A stretch of DNA of 64,000 bases, from positions 1-64,000 of the forward strand of contig NZ_JNNO01000009.1 in assembly GCF_000735585.1 (NCBI RefSeq), written 5' to 3'. The notes beneath the pieces are model-generated. The model did not search any database and was not told the origin of the DNA. It was given only the letters and a program-made list of their open reading frames with translations. Positions 8,376-17,644 of the stretch are shown piece by piece. Within the stretch, counting starts at the first letter, position 1, and every line of letters begins with the position of its first letter. Both the position numbers and the translations under genes were made by a program. Origin of the DNA: Devosia sp. LC5. GTDB taxonomy: Bacteria; Pseudomonadota; Alphaproteobacteria; Rhizobiales; Devosiaceae.

Positions 8376-9401
8376 ATGGATATCAAGACAAAAGGTTTCG
8401 TCAGCGCCGAAACGGTGGCACGGCTGGCGGGCGTGTCGCGCTCGGCTGTGTCGCGCACTTTCACCGATGGCGCCAGCGTTTCCGAGGCCACCCGCAAGAA
8501 GGTGCTCGAGGCCGCCGCTGTGCTTGGCTACCACGTCAACCACCTCGCCCGCGGTCTGTCCCACGACCGCAGCAACATTATCGGCATTATCGTCTCCGAA
8601 ATCCCCACGCCCTATCAGGCGCGCATGCTCGACGAAATGACCCGCCAATTGCAGGCCATCGGCAAGGTCGGCATGGTGATCAACACCACCGGCGACGCAG
8701 AAAGCGTCGCCAATGCCCTGCGCCAGACCCTCAATTTCCGCGCCGACGGCGTCATCGTGCTCTCCGGCACGCCCGATGCTTCCCTGATCGCCAGCTGCGT
8801 CGCCAATGGCCAGCGCGTCATCCTGATCAATCGCAGCGACCACATTGAAGGCCCCGCCAATCTCGCGGTGGAAAATGCTGAAACCGCGCGGGAAGCCTAT
8901 CACCTGCTGCGCCGGGCGGGCTGCCAGCGGCTCGCCGTGGTCTCCTCCACCGCCGGCACGCCGAGCCTTTCGGCCCGCGACAGCGCCTTCGCCGCCGCCG
9001 CCGCAGAGGATGGCCTGAGCGTTCCCATCATCCGCGCCGGCGCCACCGGCTATGCCGCCGGCGCCGAAGCTGCCCGCCAGCTCTATAGCCGCAGCGGCGG
9101 ACCCGATGGCGTGTTCGGCGTCACCGACCTGCTGGCCCTGGGCTTCATGGATGCGGCGCGCCATTCCTTCGGCCTGCGCGTACCGCAGGATGTCAGCATT
9201 GTCGGCTTCGACGATATCGAGCAGGCCGGCTGGGAATCCTACGCCCTCACCACCTTCCGCCAGCCGGTGGAAGAAATGGTGCAACTCATCGTGCAATTGC
9301 TCACCCAGGCCGGCCCCGACGAATGGGCGCACGTCGTGCCGCCGATCAAGCCGGTGCCGATCTGGCGTAAATCGGTGCTGCCGCGGCCGAACGCTGGTTA
9401 G
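8376..9401 (+). CDS. LacI-family transcriptional regulator
   Basis: Sugar-responsive DNA-binding repressor, 341 aa. The N-terminal helix-turn-helix is clear: SAETVARLAGVSRSAVSRTF, with the hinge ending GYHVNHLARGL. A type-I periplasmic-binding-protein-like effector domain follows (about 62-335; VSIVGFDDIEQAGW near its end). The ATG at 8376 is chosen over an in-frame GTG at 8355 because gggagga sits 4-10 bases upstream of it. The gene points towards, and ends 308 bases before, the minus-strand mannosidase/ABC operon, so it is convergent with it. It could regulate that operon or itself. The ligand cannot be predicted. Confidence 0.93.
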   Translation: MDIKTKGFVSAETVARLAGVSRSAVSRTFTDGASVSEATRKKVLEAAAVLGYHVNHLARGLSHDRSNIIGIIVSEIPTPYQARMLDEMTRQLQAIGKVGMVINTTGDAESVANALRQTLNFRADGVIVLSGTPDASLIASCVANGQRVILINRSDHIEGPANLAVENAETAREAYHLLRRAGCQRLAVVSSTAGTPSLSARDSAFAAAAAEDGLSVPIIRAGATGYAAGAEAARQLYSRSGGPDGVFGVTDLLALGFMDAARHSFGLRVPQDVSIVGFDDIEQAGWESYALTTFRQPVEEMVQLIVQLLTQAGPDEWAHVVPPIKPVPIWRKSVLPRPNAG

Positions 9402-9423
9402 GTTCTGCAGTAGCCTTTCAAGA

Positions 9424-9456
9424 GACCTCATGGTGAGCTTGTCGAACCACGAGGTC
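9424..9456. repeat. Short palindromic repeat, family B (TGGT variant)
   Basis: GACCTCATGGT and ACCACGAGGTC are the arms around the loop gagcttgtcga. It is one of five copies in the window; the others are at 18691, 18747, 20111 and 20171. Confidence 0.85.
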
Positions 9457-9531
9457 GCGCGAGTGGAGGCTCGGGTACCACGATCGGCACCCTCCCCTCT
9501 GCCGTGAAGACTATCGCAGATGCCGGTTTCA

Positions 9532-9652
9532 CCTCGCCCCTCAGGGGAGAGGTTGGCGGCGAAGCCGGCGGGTGAGGGGTGCGATGCTTCCACATCCACT
9601 ATGGCCGCAGCATCGCACCCCTCACCCTAACCCTCTCCCCTGAGGGGCGAGG
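9532..9652. repeat. Long palindromic repeat, family A, copy 1
   Basis: About 120-base nested inverted repeat. The outer arms run from CCTCGCCCCTCAGGGGAG to its complement at the far end. The inner arms GGTGAGGGGTGCGATGC and GCATCGCACCCCTCACC are complementary. It lies between the convergent LacI and ATPase genes. With the family B unit at 9424-9456 it accounts for the 308-base gap; no gene is visible there. Confidence 0.9.
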
Positions 9653-9709
9653 GGACGCCAAAGCCCCTGGGCTGGTGGAGATGCGATACACCTGCGGGTG
9701 GGTAGACCC

Positions 9710-10765
9710 CTACCGCAGCGCCCTGCCCTCGGCGTCAAACAAATGCACCCCGTCCGCCGGCAGCCCGATATGCACCCGCTCATGCAATTGCAGATCCGGC
9801 GCACCATCCAGCTTGACCGTCATCAACTCGCCTGAGGCCAGTTCCACATAGGCCAGGGCATATTCCCCGAACTGTTCGATCACCGATAACGTGCCGCTGA
9901 AATGCGCCGTTTCCGGGCTCGCCAGTTGCAGATGCTCGGGCCGCACCCCCAGCGTCACCGCCTTGGCCAATTGCGGATGCGCCAGCGGCAGCGCCTTGCC
10001 ATCCACCAGGCGTAATTGCCCGCCTTCCACCACCACCGGCAAAAAATTCATGCGCTGGCTGGCGATGAACCCGGCCACAAAGGTATTGACCGGATTGCGA
10101 TAAAGCTCCAGCGGCGAGCCAACCTGCTCGATCTTGCCCGCATTGAGTACCACGATCCGATCGGCCAGCGTCATGGCCTCGACCTGGTCATGCGTCACAT
10201 AGATCATCGTAGCGTCGAGCGTGTCATGCAGCTTGGCGATCTCGACCCGGGTCTGGGCGCGCAGCGAGGCGTCGAGATTGCTCAGCGGCTCGTCGAACAA
10301 GAACACCTTGGGATTGCGCACAATGGCACGGCCAATGGCGACACGCTGGCGTTGCCCGCCTGACAGCGCCTTGGGCATGCGCTCCAGATAATCCTCGATC
10401 TGCAATATCCGCGCCGCTTCGCGCACCCGCTGATCCACTTCCGCCTTGGGTGTCTTGGCGAGCTTCAGCCCAAAAGCCATGTTGTCGTAGACGCTCATAT
10501 GCGGGTAGAGCGCATAGGATTGGAACACCATGGAAATGCCCCGCTGAGGCGATGGCACGTCATTGACCACCCGGCCGCCGATCGAAATCTCGCCGCCCGA
10601 AATCGGCTCGAGCCCGGCAATCATCCGCAGCAGCGTGGATTTCCCGCAGCCAGAGGGGCCGACAAACACCACGAACTCACCCGATTTGATGTCAAGATCG
10701 ACCCCATGCACCACTTCGAGCGAGCCATAGGATTTGCGGATGCCGCGCAGGGTAACATCAGCCAT
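9710..10765 (-). CDS. Sugar ABC importer ATP-binding protein (MalK/UgpC type)
   Basis: Cytoplasmic ATPase powering the permease pair encoded at 14023-15738 (351 aa, normal length for the CUT1 family). Walker [11 protein letters not shown]-loop [13 protein letters not shown], signature [14 protein letters not shown], Walker [13 protein letters not shown] and the H-loop [14 protein letters not shown] are all present. The last 110 residues form the OB/TOBE regulatory domain (TLGVRPEHLQLA). The ATG at 10765 is preceded by a ggagg-type site; a longer upstream in-frame ATG has no such site and adds non-homologous residues. It is the last gene of the minus-strand operon, 60 bases after the alpha-mannosidase. 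Confidence 0.95.
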   Translation of the reverse strand: MADVTLRGIRKSYGSLEVVHGVDLDIKSGEFVVFVGPSGCGKSTLLRMIAGLEPISGGEISIGGRVVNDVPSPQRGISMVFQSYALYPHMSVYDNMAFGLKLAKTPKAEVDQRVREAARILQIEDYLERMPKALSGGQRQRVAIGRAIVRNPKVFLFDEPLSNLDASLRAQTRVEIAKLHDTLDATMIYVTHDQVEAMTLADRIVVLNAGKIEQVGSPLELYRNPVNTFVAGFIASQRMNFLPVVVEGGQLRLVDGKALPLAHPQLAKAVTLGVRPEHLQLASPETAHFSGTLSVIEQFGEYALAYVELASGELMTVKLDGAPDLQLHERVHIGLPADGVHLFDAEGRALR

Positions 10766-10825
10766 GATTTTCCTCCCTATTCGATAGCGGCCACCCCGGC
10801 ACGAGGCCGGGATGGCCAATAGAAT

Positions 10826-13800
10826 TCAGGCCGTTTCGATCAGCAGCGTTGCGATCTCGAAGGGCCGCAGCGACAGCGTCACGCCATTATCGGTCAGCTC
10901 CAGCGCGTCGCCCGCGCCTTCTTCCATCAGATTGACCACCCGCACCGACTTGACCGGAATGCCGAAACTGATCGTCGCCTCGGCCCGGATATTGGCGTGC
11001 TCGAACACACGCAGCACGATGGCATCGGACTTTTCGGCCTTCTTGACCGTTTCCAGCGTCACATTGGACTGATCGACACTGGCAAACGAGAAGCTGCCGG
11101 CGTCCTCACTCGCATCGGCCACCGGATGGAGCGAACCGATCACCGCCACCGGATTGTTGAAGCGCTCGGCAGCGCGATGCACATCGGCGAGATCGGCCAC
11201 GCCATCATGCACGAACAAAGCATAGCGCAGGCGATGCTCGCCCAGATCGGCCTCAGGATGCGGGAAGGTCGAGCCGCGCACCAGGGTCAGCCGCACCGAT
11301 TGCTCCAGGCAATCATAGGCATATTTGCAATCATTGAGCAGGGCGACACCGAAATCGGCCTCGCTCAGATCCACCCAGCGATGCATCGAAGCCTCGAACC
11401 GCGCCTTGTCCCAGCTGGTATTGCGATGGGTGGGGCGCCGCACATGGCCGAACTGGATTTCCGAGCGGATTTCGGACGTATTGAGATCGAACGGGAACTG
11501 CGCCTTGAGAACCGTCTGGCGCTCCTGCCAGACGATGAAAGTGTCGAACTCCACCTGCCGCGCGCCAGCGGCCAGCGACACCACCTGCACCACGCTCGAG
11601 GCCTGATATTTGCGCTCGATGCGAATGGCAGCGCGATGCGGCCCGGTTTCCACCACCGAAATCTTGGCCTTGGCATCAGCCAGCGGCCAGAACTGCTCCT
11701 CGAAATAACGGTCGATATCCCAGGCGTCCCATTCCATCGGCTTGTCTTCATAGGCAATGAGCCGATTGGCCGTCTCGCCCGCCGCAATGGTTTCGCGATT
11801 GCGCGTCTTGTCGAACACCGAAGTGATTTCGCCCGAGGCGTCGAAGCTCACCTTGAGCAATTCATTCTCAAGATGACCCGTCGACACCGATAGCGGCGAG
11901 CTATTGGCCGTCGCTCCGGTGACGATCTGCGCCCCCGTCCAGCCCAGCGGGGCCAGATCGGAAACCGGCGCCACATAGGCCACTTCACCGCCGGCGCCGG
12001 TGACCTTCTGCAGGCTGTGCTGATTGCCGGCAATGCTGAGGGATGCCCCCTCGAGGCCCGCATCCGCGCCGATACTGACCAGCCCCGAACGGGTCTGCCC
12101 GGTGAAGTTGAACAGCTTGAGCCCACCGCCGCCCGCCTTGCTCAGCGCCGCCGCAGCACTGTGCCATGGCCCATTGGCCGAACCCAGCGTCGAGAAAATC
12201 TTGCCATATTCATTGTCGCTATCGACATAGACCTCGGGGATCGAGGTGCCCGGCAGGATGTCGTGGAACTGGTTGATCAGCACCAATTCCCAGAACTCGG
12301 CCAGCGTCTCCTTGGGATAAGGCGCGCCAGTGGTCGCCAGCGCCAGCGCTCCGAGCAGTTCAAGCTCGCGCAGCAAGCGTTCCGCCTTGCGGTTATTGGC
12401 CTTGTTCTTGGCCACCGAGGTGAGCGTACCGCGGTGATATTGCAGGTAAAGCTCGCCATTCCAGGTCGGAAACTTGTTGCCCGGAGCGTCCATCTTGGCG
12501 CCAAGCCGATCGAGGAAGGGCACGATACCTTCGAGCTTGACGCGCGGCGCGCCGGGAATGCCGCGTTCCAGCCGAATGCCGCGCTCGATCATGCCGCGGG
12601 TCGGTCCGCCCCCGCCATCGCCATAGCCATAGGACATCACCACTTCATCATGGACCGCCTTGGGCTCATAGCGCTTCCAGGCGCCCATGGTCTCGGATAC
12701 CGACAGGTCACCATTATAGGTGGTATAAACCGCCTCGCTCTCATAGCGCTGTGCGGTGATCAGCTGGGCCTTGGTGATCGTGCCATCAATGCCGCGCCAG
12801 TGGAAGCTGTCATAGGGATGGCGGTCGGTATCGTTCCAGCTCAGCTTGGAGGTAACGAAATATTTCAGCCCCGACTTGTCCATGATCTGCGGCAGATTGG
12901 CCGAATAGCCGAACGTATCGGGCAGCCACACCGTCTTGGGATCGACACCGAATTCAGCCAGATGGAACTGCCGCCCACGCATGATCTGACGGACCAGACT
13001 CTCCCCCGAAACGATATTGACGTCCGGCTCGACCCACATCGCCCCTTCGATCTCGAACTGGCCGGTCTTGACCCGCTGCTGCAGGCGATCCCACAGCTCG
13101 GGATAGTCCTTCTTCAGGAAATCGAACAGCACCGACTGGTTATACATGAAGACGAATTCGGGATATTCCTCCATCAGGTTGAGCACCGTGGCAAAGGAGC
13201 GCCCCGTCTTGTCGCGGGTGTGCATCACGCGCCACAGCCAGCCCACATCGAGATGGGTGGAACCGACAGCGGTGATCTGCGGCTGGACCTCGGTATCGAC
13301 CAATGCATAGATTTCGGCGGCAATCTTTTCGGCATCACCCAGCGAGGCCTCGAACTCGGCCGTATAGCCGTCCCGGCGATCGAGCGCGCGCAATGAGCGG
13401 TCGATAATGTTCAGGATTGCCTGGCGGCGCGGATCGTTCTGATACAGCCGCGTCGCCACATCCAGCGGCGTCTGCAGGTCCCAATAGAGCTTCTCGGCCC
13501 GCTCGCTGCGCGTATAGAAATCGACGGTAAAGCCAACCAGCGGCCGCTCGAAAAAGGTGAAGGCATTGACCAGCAGCACATGTTTTTGACCCGGCTTGGC
13601 ATTTCGCTCGATGACCAGTTCGGTGTGGTTGCCATCCAGCGCCTGGGCGATTCTGCCGTCGAGATAGGCCAGGCATTGCGGATCGGTTGAGCCCGGCCGG
13701 TCCTGCCACTGGCTGGTGAATTTGAGCACGAACGTCTTGCCGGCCGCCGCTTCGGGCACAGTCACTTCAGCGGCAAACCAGGTATGGCCCTGCTTCTTGG

Positions 13801-14026
13801 CCCAGACGGAATGCGAGCCGAATTTCTCCCAAGCACGCCAATCCGCCTTGAGCGCGGCTTCGCTCGTCACATCGTCGCGCAGCACATGCCACTGGAAAGG
13901 CGCATCAAGGATCGGCGTCAGAATCTTCTTTTCGAGATCGGCGCAGAGCCGGATGAGCTTGCCTTCCATCTTGAGATCATCGTCCAGCAAACCCAGCTTG
14001 GACGAAAGGGGATTGGAATAGGTCAT
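10826..14026 (-). CDS. Alpha-mannosidase, glycoside hydrolase family 38
   Basis: Zinc-dependent retaining alpha-mannosidase, 1066 aa, with no signal peptide and so cytoplasmic; it would release mannose from imported mannosides. An N-terminal beta-domain (about 1-240) precedes the GH38 catalytic domain. Zinc ligands are seen in GSTHLDVGWLW (His258, Asp260). The nucleophile is in VWLPDTFGYSANLPQI (Asp370). The mid helical domain and C-terminal beta-sandwich domains follow, ending LRPFEIATLLIETA. Its start overlaps the stop of the upstream permease gene by 4 bases (ATGA), so it is an integral member of the SBP-permease-permease-mannosidase-ATPase operon. This strongly suggests that the importer's substrate is an alpha-mannoside or mannose-containing oligosaccharide (inference). 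Confidence 0.95.
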   Translation of the reverse strand: MTYSNPLSSKLGLLDDDLKMEGKLIRLCADLEKKILTPILDAPFQWHVLRDDVTSEAALKADWRAWEKFGSHSVWAKKQGHTWFAAEVTVPEAAAGKTFVLKFTSQWQDRPGSTDPQCLAYLDGRIAQALDGNHTELVIERNAKPGQKHVLLVNAFTFFERPLVGFTVDFYTRSERAEKLYWDLQTPLDVATRLYQNDPRRQAILNIIDRSLRALDRRDGYTAEFEASLGDAEKIAAEIYALVDTEVQPQITAVGSTHLDVGWLWRVMHTRDKTGRSFATVLNLMEEYPEFVFMYNQSVLFDFLKKDYPELWDRLQQRVKTGQFEIEGAMWVEPDVNIVSGESLVRQIMRGRQFHLAEFGVDPKTVWLPDTFGYSANLPQIMDKSGLKYFVTSKLSWNDTDRHPYDSFHWRGIDGTITKAQLITAQRYESEAVYTTYNGDLSVSETMGAWKRYEPKAVHDEVVMSYGYGDGGGGPTRGMIERGIRLERGIPGAPRVKLEGIVPFLDRLGAKMDAPGNKFPTWNGELYLQYHRGTLTSVAKNKANNRKAERLLRELELLGALALATTGAPYPKETLAEFWELVLINQFHDILPGTSIPEVYVDSDNEYGKIFSTLGSANGPWHSAAAALSKAGGGGLKLFNFTGQTRSGLVSIGADAGLEGASLSIAGNQHSLQKVTGAGGEVAYVAPVSDLAPLGWTGAQIVTGATANSSPLSVSTGHLENELLKVSFDASGEITSVFDKTRNRETIAAGETANRLIAYEDKPMEWDAWDIDRYFEEQFWPLADAKAKISVVETGPHRAAIRIERKYQASSVVQVVSLAAGARQVEFDTFIVWQERQTVLKAQFPFDLNTSEIRSEIQFGHVRRPTHRNTSWDKARFEASMHRWVDLSEADFGVALLNDCKYAYDCLEQSVRLTLVRGSTFPHPEADLGEHRLRYALFVHDGVADLADVHRAAERFNNPVAVIGSLHPVADASEDAGSFSFASVDQSNVTLETVKKAEKSDAIVLRVFEHANIRAEATISFGIPVKSVRVVNLMEEGAGDALELTDNGVTLSLRPFEIATLLIETA

Positions 14027-14838
14027 CCTTTAACTCCGACACCGGCGAACCCTGTATTCATGTTCCGCCGCAATAGAAAATAGACGCCGACCGCCGGCGC
14101 TGCGTAGATGATGGAATAGGCCGCCAGGAACCCGTATTGTACCGAGCCCTGCTGGCCAAAGGCCGCGTAAAGGCCCACCGACATGGGAAAGCCGGCCTCG
14201 ACGCGCGAAAAGATCAGCGGCAACAGGAATTCATTCCAAGCGCCCGTGAAGCTGAAGAACCACACCACTGCAATGCCCGCGCGTGACATGGGCAAGACAA
14301 TCCGCGTCACGATCTGGAACAGCGAGGCGCCTTCCACATAAGCGGCCTCTTCCAGCTCGATCGGCACGGTATCGAAGAAATTCTTGAGCAGCAGCAGCGT
14401 GAATGGCAGGTTCAGAATGGTGAGCGCAATGATGACGCCAAACTGGTTGAGCAGCCCGCCGCGCTGCGCCGCGAAATAGAGCGGCACCAGGACACCTGCC
14501 GACGGCAGCATCCGCAGCAGCACCAGCGTCCACAGGAAAGCATTGCGCCCCGGGATTTTGAGCCGCGACAGCGGATAGGCGGCCGCAATACCCACCACGA
14601 CGCTCAGCGTCGCCGTACCCGCCGCGATCAGCATGGAATTGAGGAATTGCCGCCCGGCATTGCCGCTGATCGCCTGGGCGAAATTGTCCAATCCCACCGA
14701 CTGGGGAATGGCCAGCCGCCCCGTCGCCGCCGGATCGAAGGCATTGAGGAATAGCCAGGAAAACGGGCTGACCCAGATCAGGGCCATGAAGGCGAGGGCA
14801 ATCGCGGTGAGCCGCGAATGAGCGGGATTGGCTTCCAT
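14023..14838 (-). CDS. Sugar ABC importer permease (MalG type)
   Basis: Inner-membrane permease subunit, 271 aa, with six predicted helices. The first runs from about residue 12 to 32, ending FSWLFLNAFDP. The cytoplasmic EAA coupling motif is ELEEAAYVEGASLFQIVTRIVLP, which contacts the ATPase. The last residues VYFLLRRNMNTGFAGVGVKG are typical of MalG-type subunits. It starts immediately after the stop codon of the partner permease gene (no gap) and overlaps the mannosidase gene by 4 bases, which implies strict co-translation. The substrate is inferred only from the mannosidase neighbour. Confidence 0.93.
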   Translation of the reverse strand: MEANPAHSRLTAIALAFMALIWVSPFSWLFLNAFDPAATGRLAIPQSVGLDNFAQAISGNAGRQFLNSMLIAAGTATLSVVVGIAAAYPLSRLKIPGRNAFLWTLVLLRMLPSAGVLVPLYFAAQRGGLLNQFGVIIALTILNLPFTLLLLKNFFDTVPIELEEAAYVEGASLFQIVTRIVLPMSRAGIAVVWFFSFTGAWNEFLLPLIFSRVEAGFPMSVGLYAAFGQQGSVQYGFLAAYSIIYAAPAVGVYFLLRRNMNTGFAGVGVKG

Positions 14839-15738
14839 TTATTTCGGCTCCCGCAGCATGCGCAGATAGACCAGCGACAACAGGCCCACAATGACCAGCA
14901 TGGCCACCGAAATGGCGCTGCCAAAGCCCAGATTACCGCGCGAAAAACTCTGATTGTAGAGGAACACGGCCAGCGTCTGCGTCTGCGTGCCCGGCCCACC
15001 CCCGGTCATGGCGAAAATCAGCGGGAAATAGGTGAAGGTCCAGATGGTGATGAACAGCATATTGGTGGCGATATGCGGCCTTATGATCGGCAGCATGACC
15101 AGCCAGATACGCTGGAACGCGGTAGCCCCGTCCACCTTGGCCGCTTCCACCACCTCGCGTGACACCGAATCCAGCGCCGCCGAAAACAGCAGATACGACC
15201 AGGCCGTGCCCTTCCAGATATTGGCGATGGTCACCACCGGCAGGGCATAATCATTGATGAAATTGACCGGCGGAAAGCCCAGCGGCACGATGATCAGCGA
15301 ATTGATCAGCCCGGTCTGCGACGTCGTCGCCGACCACAAAAAGGCCGCCACGATATCGGGCAAAAGCCAGCCCAGCATGATGCAGACCTCGACCACGGTC
15401 TTGATCGTGGACTGGGTGCCTCGCAGCAGCGCCGCCAGCAAAAAGCCCAGCACCGATTGGCCCACAATGGCCGAGAAAAACACGAAGATGACTGTGGTCC
15501 ACAGCGATTCCAAAAAACCGCGCCGCGTGAACAGCCGCTCGAAATTCTGCAGCCCCACCCAGCTCCACTCCACCGATTTGCGGCCCACCAGGGCCAGGTC
15601 GGTAAAGCTGAAGGCAAAGGCCCAGGCAGTAAAATACAGCAGCACCCCGATCAGCAGCAGGGCCGGCAACATGCCCAGCCCCAGCACAAGCAGATTGCTG
15701 GTGAGCCAGGGATTGGCCTGGTTTTTCATCAAACTCAT
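14839..15738 (-). CDS. Sugar ABC importer permease (MalF type)
   Basis: Inner-membrane permease subunit, 299 aa, with six or seven helices. The EAA-loop reads REVVEAAKVDGATAFQRIWLVMLP. The conserved FAMTGGGPGTQTQTLAVFLYNQSF precedes the last helix, as in CUT1 MalF-like proteins. It is the second gene of the operon, after the binding protein. The roughly 300 bases separating it from that gene hold a large palindromic repeat, which would set the permease level below that of the binding protein if it acts as an RNA stabiliser or attenuator. The stop abuts the start of the MalG-type gene. Confidence 0.93.
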   Translation of the reverse strand: MSLMKNQANPWLTSNLLVLGLGMLPALLLIGVLLYFTAWAFAFSFTDLALVGRKSVEWSWVGLQNFERLFTRRGFLESLWTTVIFVFFSAIVGQSVLGFLLAALLRGTQSTIKTVVEVCIMLGWLLPDIVAAFLWSATTSQTGLINSLIIVPLGFPPVNFINDYALPVVTIANIWKGTAWSYLLFSAALDSVSREVVEAAKVDGATAFQRIWLVMLPIIRPHIATNMLFITIWTFTYFPLIFAMTGGGPGTQTQTLAVFLYNQSFSRGNLGFGSAISVAMLVIVGLLSLVYLRMLREPK

Positions 15739-15786
15739 TCGCCCGCCTAACGTGCTGCGTGCATAAAAAAACTCGATCTGGTTTCA

Positions 15787-15907
15787 CCTCGCCCCTCAGG
15801 GGAGAGGTCGACGGCGAAGCCGGCGGGTGAGGGGTGCGATGCTGAAGCACATGTGATGCCCGCAGCATTGCACCCCTCACCCTGGCCCTCTCCCCTGAGG
15901 GGCGAGG
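15787..15907. repeat. Long palindromic repeat, family A, copy 2
   Basis: Same nested inverted repeat as at 9532, with arms CCTCGCCCCTCAGGGGAG / complement and GGTGAGGGGTGCGATGCTG / CAGCATTGCACCCCTCACC (one mismatch). It sits inside the operon between the binding-protein gene (stop at 16041) and the MalF-type permease gene. The rest of this 302-base gap shows nothing else recognisable. Confidence 0.9.
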
Positions 15908-16040
15908 GGACGATGGAACCTCAACGCCGGTTCATCTGCGATAGTCCCGGGGTGCCGCTCCGTGGATATTGCGACATTGCAGTCGCACCCCGTCACGGCG
16001 GCCCCCATTCTGGAGACCGCCGCACCGGGGAGGTTTCGCT

Positions 16041-17363
16041 TTATTCGTAGGTGATGACCTTGTCCGCGCCGAATTCGTCGACCAGGGCGTCATGATATTC
16101 CTGCACCACGTCTTCCACGCTCGCGCCGTCCAGAATGCTCGAAGTTGCCTGCTGCACCAGCGCCGAAACGGTCTGGTAGCCGGGCACGGTATCGCGGCCG
16201 GTGGTGTCGGCAGCCAGCGCCGTCGCCTTGGCCAGATAGGTATCGGCCATATATTCCGGCGATTCCGAGATATCGGTGCGCACGGCCATGCGGTGGTTGG
16301 CCAGGGTCCAGGCCTTGAAATTGGCCTCGTCGAAGATCGAAGTTACCAGCTTGAAGGCCAGGTCCTTGTCGGCCGCATTGGCATTGACGCCAATGGTCCA
16401 GCCACCCGAAATATTGGTGGTCGCCTTGGTGCCCGGTTCACCCGAACCCGGCCAGGGCGTCCAGCCCACCAGCGCGTCGCGCTCTTCGCGGCTGGGCAGG
16501 TTGACGCCATTGCAATCCCACAGGCATGCATCCTCCCAGGAGCCGCTGGCCAGAATGCCGACCTTGCCGTCGCGCAGCGCCTGCCGCACCGCCACCCCGA
16601 TATCGGTGGCATAATTCAGATCAGCCGGGGTCAGCTGCCTTTCGGTATAGACCTCGTGATAGAGTTCGAGCGTGCGGCGGATTGCCGGGCTGTCACCGAT
16701 CCACTGGCCGGTTTCGCGATTGAGCAGGCGGTTGCGGTCGCCCTCGGGCACGTCGGCGCCCAGCAGCGCCATATAGAAGCCCTGCATGGTTGCTGCTTCG
16801 GCCTGCTTGGTGCCGGCCGGCAGCTGGAAGGCATATTCCACACCCGCATCCTTGAGCTTTTGCGCGGCGTCCAGAATATCGGCCCAGCTCTTGGGCTCCC
16901 ACGGCATGGGGATGCCGGCCTTCTCGAAATTGGGCTTGGAATACCAGAGCATACGCACATCGGTATCGGTGGGCAGGGCATAGACCTTGCCGTCATAGGA
17001 GGCGACCTCGAGCAGACCCTTCATATAATATTGGTATTGGTCCCACCCGGCGGCCTGCTCATCGAGCGGCTGCAGATATCCGGCCGAAGCCAGCTCGGAC
17101 ACCATGAAACTGTCCATCTGGATCACGTCGGCGGCCGTGCCGGCGCTCAGGTCGAGCGCGATGCGCTGGTCATAGCCCTGGCCGGGCAGCTTGATGGCAT
17201 TGACCGTCTCGCCGGTTTCGGCCTCGAAATTCTTGATACCGGGCTCGACCAGGGACGAGAGCCATTCGGCATACATGAATGTCACCTCGGCATGGGCCGG
17301 CATCGCGGTCGTCGCGGCAAGCGCGATGGCAGCCACCGTCGTCAGCAGATTCTTTTTGAGCAT
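16041..17363 (-). CDS. Sugar ABC importer substrate-binding protein (CUT1)
   Basis: Periplasmic solute-binding protein, 440 aa, family 1 extracellular binding proteins. A Sec signal peptide (MLKKNLLTTVAAIALAATTA to AHA) is followed by EVTFMYAEWLSSLVEPGIKNF. The middle has the usual aromatic-rich ligand cleft (e.g. AAGWDQYQYYMKGLLE) and ends LVDEFGADKVITYE. The ATG at 17363 has ggaggagt upstream, and only this start gives a signal peptide. It is the first gene of the mannosidase/ABC operon. The perfect palindrome TTGCAACGTTGCAA lies about 90 bases upstream, so the operon is probably controlled by the divergent LacI regulator. The ligand is likely a mannoside by context only. Confidence 0.93.
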   Translation of the reverse strand: MLKKNLLTTVAAIALAATTAMPAHAEVTFMYAEWLSSLVEPGIKNFEAETGETVNAIKLPGQGYDQRIALDLSAGTAADVIQMDSFMVSELASAGYLQPLDEQAAGWDQYQYYMKGLLEVASYDGKVYALPTDTDVRMLWYSKPNFEKAGIPMPWEPKSWADILDAAQKLKDAGVEYAFQLPAGTKQAEAATMQGFYMALLGADVPEGDRNRLLNRETGQWIGDSPAIRRTLELYHEVYTERQLTPADLNYATDIGVAVRQALRDGKVGILASGSWEDACLWDCNGVNLPSREERDALVGWTPWPGSGEPGTKATTNISGGWTIGVNANAADKDLAFKLVTSIFDEANFKAWTLANHRMAVRTDISESPEYMADTYLAKATALAADTTGRDTVPGYQTVSALVQQATSSILDGASVEDVVQEYHDALVDEFGADKVITYE

Positions 17364-17451
17364 CAACTCCTCCTCGAGTGCTCGCGCCGCGACATTGCGC
17401 GGCTGGCGGCGCCAGACCCTCCCCCAGCGCGGCTCAAGGTAAACATAAGAA

Positions 17452-17465
17452 TTGCAACGTTGCAA
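17452..17465. promoter_or_regulatory. Perfect LacI-type operator upstream of the mannoside operon
   Basis: TTGCAACGTTGCAA is a perfect 14-base palindrome with a central CG, the classic LacI-family operator form. It lies in the divergent control region facing the binding-protein gene. Confidence 0.7.
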
Positions 17466-17570
17466 ACGTAAATTGCTTCATGCTCTTATCCATTTGCGGG
17501 AGAAGATTTTTCCTCATGTATGACAGGAATATAGGTGCGCAAATCCGCCTGATAGCCTGTTGAATAGTCG

Positions 17571-17584
17571 ATGCATCGTTGCAA
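17571..17584. promoter_or_regulatory. Second LacI-type operator, next to the LacI gene
   Basis: ATGCATCGTTGCAA matches the operator at 17452 at 12 of 14 positions, with identical spacing and central CG. It sits about 60 bases before the LacI start, 119 bases from the first site, an arrangement compatible with looping or separate control of the two divergent promoters. Confidence 0.6.
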
Positions 17585-17644
17585 CCACATCGGCATTTGG
17601 AATATCGGGCGGGCGGTGTAAAAGAAGGCGGGGACAATGAAACC

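Noticed and set aside
12017..13396. 459-aa plus-strand frame opposite the GH38 gene
   Set aside because: Shadow; the minus strand carries the catalytic Asp and zinc ligands.
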